Shown one piece after another: positions 22,772 through 33,792 of a stretch of 64,000 bases of DNA; position 1 is the stretch's first letter; the number at the start of each line of letters is the position of its first letter. A program made the translations under genes and the position numbers. Below the pieces are notes generated by a model that was not told the origin of the DNA, searched no databases, and saw only the letters and a list, made by a program, of their open reading frames with translations. This DNA is from Trebouxia sp. TZW2008 (lineage: Eukaryota; Chlorophyta; Trebouxiophyceae; Trebouxiales; Trebouxiaceae), in contig BDIU01000015.1 in NCBI GenBank assembly GCA_002118135.1, positions 182,168 to 246,167 on the forward strand, read 5' to 3'.

Positions 22772-24594
22772 TTACTGGTATACGCCCTGCTGCAGACCAT
22801 CAAAAATGCTTGCCACTGAGCTCTGAGCTGGCTGAGATTTGTCTGTGCTCAGCTCCAGGGTGATTTTGTCAGCTGCTGTTGCAGTGAGGGCAGCAACGCA
22901 AACAGCTGCAACATCTGCTCTTGCAACTGACCCAGGTTTCATGCTGTCACCCTGACCTGAAGCAATGGCCAACAACCATAATTGTTACAAAACGACACGC
23001 AACCGGTTGATGTCACTAGGCTAGATTCACTAGCTTATGTACAACCCTGTTACAACAATGGAACGCTGACATGTCGCTCAGTCGTAATCTGTCTTTAATG
23101 TAATATGCCACAAGGCAGGCACAGTATGTAAATGCAACCCATGGCAAGTGTGCATGCACCCTGACCTGAAGCAATGGTCAGTAGCTAGTCACTTCCATGA
23201 CCCAGACAACCATTTTTGGTCAGCGTTTCAACTGTTGCAAATGCGCAGCATCCAAGATTGAAAGAGGGTGGTTCCAAGCAAGCAACAAACATGTGAGAAC
23301 ATGTGAGAGAGGTTTTTCATTTTTCAGGTAGTCACCCCATACTCGAGAAGCCAAATTTTGCTTGATAGTCGGCACTCGTGATCGGCAGCTTACAGCACAG
23401 CTTCAGTCAGAACTCAGCTTGATTTAGATGCAGCAGCCTCAGCAAATTCGACTGTAACAACTATACTCTGTGCGAAGTTTTGCGGCATATGCATCAGCTT
23501 AGGTGTGAGTGGCGTCGCAAATACTCTCATGCCCAAGTGACCTTTTGAGTCTCAAACATGTGAGAACAACACGTGGCCATTATGCGTGCATTCACTGCAT
23601 TCGCAAGCATGGAGCATGGCAGCAGCTTCCCAGTAACAATTCTGTCTAGTGTTCGTGCTGCAAATTGTCAAGCACAACTGACCTGTGATGAGCTTGTGTT
23701 GGCCTGCTGCCTCATTTACAAGTTGGCCAGGGCGCACAATCGTGAAAGACTTGCCACTGTCTCTCAAGGCGCATTCACCTGTAGCAGTGCTACAGATCAA
23801 CATGCATGCACAGGGGCCAATTTCTGAGAGCAAGAGGTCATCCCTCGCTACACTCCATAAAGCAAGTTGCGTCATCCTGAAAGTTGAAGTCACAAATACA
23901 AAACCCAGAGCTTGTGCAATCTTGACAACAAAGAAGTGTGTAGTGCTGTATGCTTGCATGGATTGCATGCAATTGCACCTTTGAACTTATTGTCCATCAA
24001 GCTCCATCTGATGTTATTCAAAATGATTCGAATGGGGCTAAACCTGTTCTTGGGTGTGACAAGCGCTGATGATACAAGCACAACTCTCTGATTAGCAGCA
24101 GCAGCCTGTGCTACGCTCTTGATGCCCTGCACCCAACAGCATATATGAGTATGATCATATGTCATGTGCTGATCATGGCTGAAGGCAGGTTTAGGCTCAA
24201 GTGATCCTGAGCACCTGAAAGTCCACAGAAGCTGCTGACCAGAAGGTGGTGCCAGAAGCAGCAAAGATGGCGCCTTTAGCGCCTTCCAACACTTTTGCTA
24301 CGGATTCAACGCTTGCTACATCTGCGCGAGTGAAGAGACTCGCTGAATGACTGGGTGGGTTGTGAACCGATGCATCAACGTAAGGCATGGCCAACGCATA
24401 AACGGTTGCTCATATGTAGCGAACGCACCTCCTTGAGCGACAGTCAAGTTGGTGTCTTTGGGAAACTTGTCAGAATACTTGTCCGGAGAGCGTACCACAG
24501 CTCGAACGCGTTGCCCATTCTTCAGCAAGTGTTGCACGCAAGCAAAGCCAACACCACCTCCGGCACCAAACACTACAGCATCAACGTCTGCCAT
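22772..24594 (-). CDS. NAD(P)-binding atypical SDR / NmrA-like protein, 233 aa
   Basis: Five exons: 24594-24429, 24321-24215, 24126-23979, 23778-23683 and 22956-22772; total 702 nt. The N terminus VVFGAGGGVGFACVQHLL is the Gly-rich NAD(P)-binding motif after a first beta strand, followed by RVRAVVRSPDKY. Further family features are GDVASVESVAKVLEGAKGAI, VVLVSSALVTPKN, SFTIVRPGQL and ARADVAAVCVAAL, in the order typical of extended or atypical short-chain dehydrogenase/NmrA-type proteins of plants. The catalytic Tyr-x3-Lys is not evident where expected; the stretch after SSALVT reads IRWSLMDNKFKGE. Enzymatic activity is therefore unsure. The substrate is unknown. A copy of the exon 5 acceptor lies about 210 bp upstream in the intron. 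Confidence 0.87.
22948..23178 (-). repeat. Copy of the exon 5 acceptor of the SDR-like gene
   Basis: The 21-bp word CACCCTGACCTGAAGCAATG plus one G, which spans the acceptor of exon 5 at 22948-22968, recurs identically at 23158-23178 inside the intron. The AG is kept. Confidence 0.85.
22995..23545. repeat. Dispersed repeat family, copy 2
   Basis: Two blocks (22995-23065 and 23380-23545) match the blocks at 2331-2397 and 2598-2760. The second block also matches 43265-43372, sharing GCATATGCATCAGCTTAGGT with that copy. It lies in the last intron of the SDR-like gene. Confidence 0.75.
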
Positions 24595-24816
24595 TTTGCA
24601 AAGTCGCCGTGTAGGTTGCTGATGTCTTTCTTGCGTGACCGTCTGGCGTTGATGGCGATGACATCGGCAGTGCAGCACAGCATGCGCATGCTTGCAAGCA
24701 AAGCATGCATTGCATGCACGTGCGTCGACTATCAGAGACTGTGCGACATACTGTGCAGGCTGCCGCCTGCCCGCTGCTCCAGCATCAGCAGTCGCCTAGG
24801 GGCTTGAAGTTGCGTG
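24595..24816. promoter_or_regulatory. Divergent promoter, SDR-like / ESF2 genes
   Basis: 222 bp between opposed start codons. GCATGC-rich sequence (repeated TGCATGC/GCATGCA words near 24680-24720) is notable, but its function is unknown. Confidence 0.5.
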
Positions 24817-26586
24817 ATGGAAGGGCAGGAGCTGGAACATCAGGCTGCCGCTGTTGCCGAGCACGACAAAGCTCCTTTGCAGACAAAAAAGCTGCAAAAG
24901 CTTCAGCGAACGTACGAGAAGAGAGGCATTCTTTACGTCAGTCGCATCCCTCCACACATGGTGAGTCGTTCTGCCATCCGACTCGATGTCTGCAGATCAG
25001 TTAATGTCTGAAATTATAAGCAGTTTGCAAATAGCATGCTTTGTCTGCAGAAACCTCAGAAGCTGCGGCAGCTTTTGGAGCAGTATGGGGCCATAGGGAG
25101 GCTGTACTGTGCACCAGAAGGTATGTTGTTGCTACAAGACACCCTTTGCACGTTGTCAGCATGGCTTTTGGGAAGCAAGCCTGCACGAAAATATCTGACA
25201 TATGGACATACTAAGCCACTGCTGCAGTGGAAGGCCAGTAAGCCTGCCCCATTGTGTCAAGCCTAGATCACACAAAGTCTTTCAGCCACAATGATCCTGA
25301 GCAAGCTGAGCTAACAGCTTGCTAAGAGCTCCATTGAATCATCTCTTGCTTGCAATCTGCAGATCCTGCTTTGCGCAAGCAGCGGAAGCAAAAGGGTGGC
25401 AACACTGGCAAGAACTTCACAGAAGGCTGGGTTGAGTTTGAAGACAAGGCCATAGCGAAGCAGACAGCAGCTATGCTGAATGGCAACCCCATTGGCGGCA
25501 AACGACGCTCAGCATACCATTATGATCTCTGGTCGCTGAAATACCTGCCAAAGTTCAAGTGGGATCACCTGACAGAGGAAATAGGTGAAATGCTCTTATG
25601 TCAACTTTGTTTGCAACAAAATGCATGAAGCACAATTGCCTTTCTAGCCATCCCTGAGTGTCAGCAGCAATGCTACAACATTGCAAGCACACAACAATGT
25701 TGCCACAAGCCTTGCTGAGTGAGCATGCAAGGTCACATGGTAGGTGAGGTGTTCACACTGCCAGGCCATAGCACTGTTGCTTCCAGACTTATGCTCTGCA
25801 TTGCCATCTCATAGGCCATAGCACTGTTGAAAAAAATATGCTCTGCTTGAAAATATTGCCATCTCTGCAGTTCATGCGTGCAGCCTTAGGGCATGCTTGC
25901 ATTGCCACTGCTGGTTTGAGACTTGACTCCTATGTTTCGCTTGCAGCGTATCAGAATGCTGTCAGAGAGCAGAAGCTAGCAGCAGAGATTTCAGCAGCAA
26001 AGCGTGAGCGTGACTTCTACATGGGGCAGGTAGACAAAGCCAAGGGCATTGAAGCCATGAAAGAGCGCAAGCGCAAGGTCAGACAGCTGAGACCCACTTT
26101 TCAAACATGTCATGCCATGTGTCTAATGAGGGCGTAGCTGCGCCCAGTGTTGTCAAAGCATGTTGTGCTGGCCTGCAAAGTCGCATGCATGGGACGCTTG
26201 GTTGCTTGGAAGGTTGCATTGCCAAGACCATGCCAGCATATTGCAATTGACTCGTTGTGCTAAAGATACCCTTTTGGTAATGGCCAATTTCGGCAAGCTG
26301 TGCAAGGTTGCACCACAAACAGCATTGACATGTCTTGCAGCGAGAGGACACAGTCCAAGATTCCAATGAGGGCAAGTCAGGCAGTCAGCAACCACCAGCA
26401 GATAGCAGCAAATCACAAGATAAACAACCTCAACAACAGGCCAAGGCAGGACAAGCCCCTCCTGATCACCATAGTCGAGTGTTGCGCACTTATGGGCAGA
26501 AACAGGCAAAAGTGGATCCTGCAGATGATCATGCAACAGCCACCCTGTCTGCTGACTTCCTGGCCCTGGTTGGAGGCAAGCGATAA
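24817..26586 (+). CDS. ESF2: ESF2/ABT1-family ribosome biogenesis factor, 270 aa
   Basis: A nucleolar RNA-binding protein of the small-subunit processome, needed for 18S rRNA maturation in yeast (Esf2) and known as ABT1 in animals. Five exons: 24817-24960, 25051-25120, 25363-25584, 25947-26077 and 26341-26586; total 813 nt. The RRM-like core is recognisable from KRGILYVSRIPPHM through QYGAIGRLYC, GKNFTEGWVEFEDKAIAK, HYDLWSLKYLPKFKWDHLTE and REQKLAAEISAAKRERDFY. These blocks are diagnostic for the family. The C-terminal exon is Gln/Lys-rich and ends DFLALVGGKR. The upstream in-frame codon at 24814 is GTG, so the ATG at 24817 is taken as the start. Confidence 0.93.
25745..25865 (+). repeat. Two-unit intronic repeat in ESF2 intron 3
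   Basis: AGGCCATAGCACTGTTG, TATGCTCTGC and ATTGCCATCTC occur in the same order twice, about 50 bp apart (around 25763 and 25813). The second unit carries an insertion. It is not related to an exon. Confidence 0.75.
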
Positions 26587-27562
26587 CAGTGATGACGGGC
26601 TTTCACAGGGCTTCACACCCTGCTGAAGCCAATAGCATGCAACATGAGGGCCATCAGCATGGCTTGGGACTCCTCAAGCTTTCTAGCGCAACAAGGGAAC
26701 ATTCCATACGCTTTGCACTGAAAGTGTCAAGCAGCATATGTTGCAGACGCCCTGTACTGTCCTGTGCCTCTGTCCAGTTCTCCCCAACTCCATTTAGTGT
26801 TAAAGCAGTGTTATTGCTTCATCAGTAGAACGGTTGCAGCATGCATGTTTAAGATTGTGCACCAGGAAATTTTGTAGAGGTCTGGCACAGCTTTTGTCAA
26901 GTTTGTCCTTCAGCAGCAAGTACAAGAGTGGACATCACTGTATGCAGAACAAGCATTCAAGCTAGTCTTGTGTCCTGCTCAACCATTTAAGGAAAAGGCA
27001 TGCTCTACACCTCTGGCTTTGAAGTCAATCCGAGAAGCAAAAGCAGGGTCTGACTTATCTTTGACAGATCTAGCCATGCTAACAGCCTTGAAATCCATGT
27101 TGATGTCATTACACCTGCAGCAGACAAATTTTGTCTTTTTACAGTACTGCAGAGATTTTCCATCTGCTGCCACATGACAATGCAATCTGTCTTGATCAAG
27201 ATCATGTTTGTCAGCGGTTCATGCACGCATGCAGTTGTCAGAGCTCTACAAAGTCACACTGCAAACAGGCAAAGTCATGATGTCTAGACAGAAATGTTGT
27301 CAAAGTAGTTGCCAGTACAGGCGTACCTCAACTGCAGGATCCACGCTCAGCAAATGTGCGTTCGCCTGCCTTGCGCACAGGTACATGCAAGCTGACGCTG
27401 TTTCACCAGCAGCTTGCATTTGGCAGTGTGTCATGCAGAATAGCACAGCACTCTTAAGTCAGTCTTGCAGCAATGCTTTGCAGGGTACATGCACATCCCA
27501 GAACATTCTTCAGCAGTAGAGCATGCTGCTGCTAGATGTGCCAGGCGCTGCATGACTAAGGC
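26587..27562. other. Convergent intergenic region
   Basis: Nearly 1 kb between ESF2 (+) and MCM10 (-) stop codons. No coding signal was seen on either strand. Confidence 0.5.
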
Positions 27563-30500
27563 TTACTTGGGGCAGCGGGTCTTGGGCATACGCACGCCAA
27601 CAGTGGTGAATCTGTTGTTGCAGTGACAGCACTGCCACCAGCGCTTGGTGGCGCTCACTCGCTGCACATCATGCTGCCGGCACTCCAGCATCCTACGCTC
27701 TGTCGTTGTGCCACAGGTCTTGCACTGGAAAGCAGTCACTGTCAGCCTGAAAGACAGACAGGCATGAGTCTTTTCTCAGTGGATTTGCAGCCATCTAGCA
27801 TCAGAAGTTGCTGTGATGCAAACATCAATCTGGTGCATTGTGTGGGATCATGCAGCAGCACTTGTTTTTGTTTGGGACTTCTTGGGGACAGGTACAGCAG
27901 AATTTCAAGCTTTTCATGACATGAAAATGACTGCTCAGCGCTTCCACAAAACAATGCAGCCTGCGAATGCTGCTGACATCCATGGCATCAACGCTTCATG
28001 CCATTGGTCCCAAAAACCTTGGATTTGGGCACAACCCATTGCCTATGCTAAGCAACAGAACACGCTTGATAGCCATAGCCGCCACTGTCTTGCTGCATTG
28101 GCACTTGACATGACAACAAGCTCACAATCAGATCATGCGACTGTCTAAAAGTGTGAAGAGTGCTTCCAGCAATGACACAACTCACTTGGTGATTGCTTCC
28201 ATGCGCTGCTGCATCTCATCCTTCTTCTCCAGAGCTGTCATCACTCTTAGCAGCCTGTCATGATCTTCGTCTTCCACCAAGTCCTTGTACCTGTGGCCAT
28301 CAAAATCCTTTGAAGCGTACCCAATCTGTGCTTGATTTTATTGTGGCAAAGTCTGTGCAGCCCTTACACAACTGCAGCATGTGACATGCATTCACAACAT
28401 TGTCAAAGGCATCACGGTTGAGCTGCTGCAGCAGTTGCATGCATTAATAATATGCTTTGCCGAAATATGCTTTGTTGGACGCTGAGACTGACAATTAATC
28501 TGGGATAAGCTAGTGCGCCTGTACCTCAGAAGCAAGGACGAAAAGCGACAATGCTGCAAGACAATGCCAAGCATGCTTAGTCAATAAACATACACGATTG
28601 ACCATACAAGCTTGCCATGTCAAATACCAGCATGATTTGCAAGGCAAAATATCTGTCCCAGGGCTGCACATAAGTGTCATGCGAGAACCTACATGGTATC
28701 AGTTTGCGCAGTACTCTGCATTTCAGCTGCAACTGAGCCAAATGCCGCAGCAAAGCCTGCACACCAGTTGAAATTGTCAGGTCAGCTGAAATGCATTTAG
28801 GTAATATGCTTACCCAGTATCACAACTGCCATGTTACAAACCCAATTGTGCCAACAGAAGAGCAAGTGGGCAGACCCAGACACCAGTCTCTCATGGGCCA
28901 TGGCTGCATGCATGATTGGACGTCCATCAATAGCAGAAGCATTATTGCTACTGTACATGCCTTCTGCTGCATCATGCAAGTGGCAACAACATGATGGCCT
29001 GAAGAACGTATAAGCCGTTTGACTGGCCGTCACAGAGAGTCGGGAGCGTCTTGACACTTATAAACAACAGGGCAGTAAAGGGCATGCAACCTACTAGATG
29101 GAGCAGGATTGGTTGATGGCAACACCCTGCCAGTCCTGCTGCCCTGTTGCCCTCCCTTGCTCAGCCCCAGCTTGGCTAGCACCCTGTTCTGAGCTGTGTT
29201 GCTGTTCCTAACAGGCGCTGCCGGCCCAGAAGCGCTCCCTGCTGCTACAGCATGAGCTGTGGGTGCACTGCTACCAGCCTGCTTGCTGCTACTTGCTGGC
29301 TTTGCAGCATTGGCTGTTGTTGCACTGCTACTGGGCTGTCTTGCCCTGCCGTGTTCAGAGGCGCCTGCCGGTGCTGTAGCATTGGCTGTTGTTGCATTGC
29401 TACCAGCCTGCCTTGACATTGTGTGTCCAGAGGCACTTGCTGATGCCGTTGCATTGGCCATGGGTGCACTGTTCTCACTCTGCTTTGTATTGCGCTGCCC
29501 AGAGGCACCTACTAGTCCTGCCACATTGGCTGACTGTACAGTGCCTAGAGTGCCTTCAGCTTGCCTCACATCTGCCGCTTGACCATCTTTGCTCCCAGCT
29601 GATGCACCTTTTGACAATGACGCACTGCCTGGAGCACTGTCAGGCTTGCTGGCCAGCTGAGGTCTGCAGTTGGGCGGCTGTGTACAGTGGGAGGCTTCTC
29701 GTGATCCAGCTGCTGCTGTGACAGTAGTACTTGGGGACGCTGCAACAGGACTGCTGTTAGCTGCTGTGGTTGGTGCCTTGGCAGACCGACGCTGGAAAGG
29801 GCGGTTCGGGTCTGGTGCTTCCAAACCACCTGAGGCACCACAACCTTAACTCTCAACTCAAGCCCAATGCCAATTGACTGGATGTGAGGGTGCCTAAAGA
29901 GCGCAGAACCAAAATTGGACCACAGAGACATCTTGATGACAGCACAGATGATGAACATGGCATGTTGTTCACAAATTGTAGAAACAGGCTAAGGTCAGCT
30001 GGTATAGCCTGCATAGCAGGCATTGCAGCCACAGTGCTCACTGAGAGTCATACCTGCAAGCTGTTGCAAGGGAGCAGCAGCAGCGCACCTTCAGCTTTGA
30101 TGACTGCAAGCGCATGCTGCAAAGCAGGATCAGCAGCAGCAGCGCACCTTTAGCTTTGATGACTGCAAGCGCATGCTGCAAAGCAGGATCAGCAGCAGCA
30201 GCATCCGCACTGCCACCCCAATCCATTTCATCTTCCTGCAGCATCAGCATCTGGGGCTCTTGCCTCTGCCTCTCTTCATGCCTCAGCACATCTGCATGCC
30301 TCTGTCTCTGAGCAGGGTTGGCTCCAGCTTGTCTGCTAATGTTGGAGACAGCGCCCCCGCCTGAGGCTGATTGCTGCTGTGCAGTAGCCTTGTCTGACTG
30401 ACTTGCGTGTGACCGACTGGGCACTGACCTTGAGCTGCCTGGCTGGTGTGGGTGATGATGTTTGCTTTTGCTGGGTTTGAGTGATGCCAAGGGACCATAT

Positions 30501-33408
30501 GTGGGAGTGGCGGAGGTGGCAGGCAAGCGCTGTGGCTCTACAGTTTGACCTGGGACTACTGAGGCTAGCAACCTGTAGCAGAAGCGATCTTGGGACGGTC
30601 CAGACGCCATGATGCGATTTGATGGAACCATTGATCTTGCAGATAGAGTGATTAGCCCATGGAGGAATCACGTAACTGCCTGATTGATCCATACCTGTTT
30701 GCAGATACAAAGCAGGCAGGAAGCTTGTCTTCTCAATCATGCATTATCATCAAATCTAATGGTGTAAAGAAATATGGCAAGGACTGCATGAGTGTCTGCC
30801 CACTATCTGCATGACCATGCTGATGCTTGTGATGCAGTCCAGAAGCTTTGCTTTGCCAATCGGCTGCATGTGCAGGTCCTCACCTTGAGACTCCAGGAAT
30901 GCTCTTGCGAGCTGCATCTGCTGCCTGCTGCAGCTGCTGCTGGGATCTGGGCTTCATGGTAGGGGGTTTCGTGTAGATGATGTCACCTCCCTCACTCATC
31001 TTAGGGCGCCCATGACTGCCTGAAGCAAGTGCATTCATCAACACCCAGACCACTGTTGCTGACCAGTGCCTTTGGTGTTTGTGTGTTAGACTGTATGTGC
31101 TTGTCAGCTGTGTTGAGTACGGAATGCTGCATCATGCTGTGTTTCGGCAGCAGTCGGGTCAGCACACTTTTATGCTGCACTCGTGCTTGCTCCCGGGTTT
31201 GCGCTGCACTTGGGCAGTTTTGGCTGCCCAAGCTGAAGGGAACAGCACAGCCAACAGCTGGTCAAGACTGATGGTCACAGGCAGCACTCAAGCACAGACC
31301 AGGAAGCAGGAATCAAGATAGCCAATGTAGTGTGACCTCAGTCATGGAACTGGTGTCTTGCTATGTTCTATAGTGGCAGCATGTATGCAGGCCAGCTAGT
31401 GCAAGTGAGCCCACCTAGGCTAGCCTCACTCGTCTTGTTGAAGGCACGATGCAGCTGACTGCCTTTGCACTCACTGCGCTTGCTGCGGATCTTGTTGAAC
31501 TCGCCCTGGACGTGGTAGTCGCAGAACGGACAGGTGTTGATGTTCACAGCATTCTTGCATGCTGTTCCATCCTGCATCACAGCAGACATAACTGGCAGTG
31601 CCTGACAGGGTGCCACAATCAGCATGCACAATGCAGCATGCACAGCATGACAGCAGATGCTTGCTGCCTTGGTTCTTTGACTTGCAAGGGGTGGCAACCA
31701 AACTTTGTACCTTACTGAGAGAGGTAGAGCGGACTGCAGCATGCAGCAAATGACATTCTACAGAGCGTGCATGCCGCGCTCAAGTGGAGTCTTGCTTCAT
31801 GCATGTCAAATTTTAAAGCTCTGCTGCGCAACAACAGCTTGCAAAAGCATGTGCAGCATCGAAGATATACCTTTTTCTTTGCCCTGCAAAAGCCCATGTC
31901 ACATGAGGTGCCCAATTTGACCACTTGCTGCTCTGAGTCCACGCTGATTGTAAATTTGCTCTCTGCAATGCGTGCCTGCCACACCAAGCTTTGCTTCAAT
32001 CATCCACACAAAAGACAATATGGGTTCAGTATGCACTGACAAACGCCCTTTATGCCAACGTGCTTGTCATCATCGTTAGCGCCCTGCATAAGCTTGGCTT
32101 GAAAGCGCATTGTGCTGATGTGCCCACCACTTGCGCAAACGACACTTTTGCTTTTCAAACAAATTGAGTTGGGTTGTGCACTAGCAAAGAAGGGACGGCA
32201 AACAGCTGGGTCATACCTCAGGGTGGAAGACTGCAATGACACTGCCTTCAGACTCTTTCCATAAACCTGTCTGGGCTTTGCCAAACAGGAACAAGCTCAC
32301 ATTGGTCCCTTGCAGGTCAGACAAGCGCCAGATGCTGTAAGGCCTGCCTGAAGCAGACTCCTTGGTACCCTTCTCGGTCAGCACTGCTATGGTCGCCCAC
32401 TTGTCGGTAGCACCCACCCTACTCCTACTCAACGCAACAAGCTCACAGTCTGAGGCACTGTAGCAAGGATGTCAGTCTCAAGCAAGCAGAACCGCAAGCC
32501 ACATGAGAGCTTTGCTGCCCTGCCTTGTGAGTCTATGTCAGCAAGTGCATTTGGAGGTCTTTGATGGGTTGCTGGGTGCCATTGCTCTGTACATATGAGC
32601 AGAGGCAGACGCGTGAAGCATAGCTGCATGCATGCAGGCTGCAACTGTCTGGTGCTGATGCTGCTGCTTCAGTAGAGACTGTTAAAAAACGATGTGGCCA
32701 GGTGCTGGCCTGTATATGCGAGCGGATTTTCTGTAATGCTGGAATAGCCAGGTATACAGTCTTGCTGCAGCAAGGCTCCCGGGCTGTCATTGTACATCAC
32801 ACCAGAACGGGCTTCAAAAGCACAGTGCTGTAGTACAATCACTTTACCTTGCCTGAGAAAGCTTTTGAAATGGCACGCAAGATAGTCTCTCCTTCAATAC
32901 AATGCTAGGGAAGCAAGCATTCTTCATCTGCACAGACAAAACAAATGCACATGCAAAATTTGTGAGTCGCATTGTGGAGCATCTCGTCAGCTACACCACT
33001 GCTGAAGATGGATACTTAATATGCGACCATACCCGCAGCCCAGAGAACTTCTCTACTGTGCCAGATTTTGAAACAGGAGCCTGTTTGTAGTTGTCACTAT
33101 CTGTATGGCTCATTGAGGAAACGTTTGCAGATTTGAAAGCTGCGCAGCAACAATGTGTGTTTGATGCATTGCTCATGCCAAATGTTGGAAAAAATCCGAT
33201 TGTACTTGCCTTGTGCTGCAGGCTTTGCAGGTGTCAACCTAGGTCTCTTGTTAGGAGGAACATTCTCGTTCTGAGGGGCTTCCAAAGGATGATCACTACT
33301 TCCGCCTGCTTGAAAAGAGCTTGCATTGGGAGGGGACATGGTGTCAGGGTCGTCTTCATCTGCTAGCTCTAGCAGTTGCTGCAGAATGTCTAAGTCATCG
33401 TCAGCCAT
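27563..33408 (-). CDS. MCM10: MCM10 DNA replication initiation factor
   Basis: Nuclear protein that binds the CMG helicase and polymerase alpha and helps start DNA synthesis. Exons: 33408-33210, 33100-33016, 32904-32848, 32427-32217, 31960-31871, 31571-31430, about 31203-31051, 31019-30884, 30572-30148, 29829-29091, one or two unresolved exons near 28756-28690 and 28556-28525, then 28290-28186 and 27746-27563. Conserved parts in order: VEKFSGLRV, the OB fold (WATIAVLTEKGT, YSIWRLSDL, VSLFLFGKA), LGTSCDMGFCRAKKK, and the zinc finger DGTACKNAVNINTCPFCDYH. Next come a long Ala/Ser/Gln-rich linker, LVEDEDHDRLLRVM, KKDEMQQRMEAITK, and a C-terminal zinc ribbon (CKTCGTT...CCHCNNR). Intron 1 uses an AAG|GCAAGT (GC) donor. 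The acceptor of exon 7 and the exons between 29091 and 28290 are the uncertain parts. Confidence 0.9.
29265..29480 (-). repeat. Ala/Ser-rich coding minisatellite in MCM10 exon 10
   Basis: Degenerate units encode variants of AGSNATTANATAPAGAS (NATTANA, SATTANA, SAPTAHA, SAPMANA). The units keep the reading frame open, so repeat-length change is tolerated in this disordered linker. Confidence 0.75.
30083..30200 (-). repeat. 59-bp tandem duplication across the MCM10 exon 9 donor
   Basis: Units 30083-30141 and 30142-30200 are almost identical. On the coding strand each contains CTTTGCAG|CATGCGCTTGCAG and AAG|GTGCGC, that is, an acceptor-like and a donor-like site. The first donor reached (30147) keeps the frame into exon 10. 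Adding the second unit as an exon would introduce a TGA, so it is treated as intronic. Confidence 0.92.
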
Positions 33409-33792
33409 GCTGTCCCGCGACAGCACTCATGCCCGAGATATCTGTTGTGCTGGCTAGCTTATACAAAACTTCTCGATGCACAGGGTGTCAAAGCAGACAT
33501 GCACAGCGACGTGACGACGGCAATGCACGTCAACACCGACATTGCATGCAAAAGAATTTGAATCACTTTTGAAGCAATTGCAAGCGGCGATTAGGTCAAG
33601 TTGCAATTGTTCCAGCACTTGGTCACTATGCCACGCGGACGTCCGTGTTACATTTGATGTAAAAAGGATCTAGGTCAGCTTGTTCCCTTAGCTTGACAGA
33701 GTCGTTGGCCGTCCTTGCCCCAAGCTCCACCCTTCGCTGCGCCATGCTGAGGAACATCGACAAATAGCAGCGCAAGTAGAGCAGCGCAAGCC
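33409..33792. promoter_or_regulatory. Divergent promoter, MCM10 / RPxSA gene
   Basis: 384 bp between opposed start codons. It contains several CG-containing hexamers and an A+T-richer centre near 33530-33660. No specific element was identified. Confidence 0.45.
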
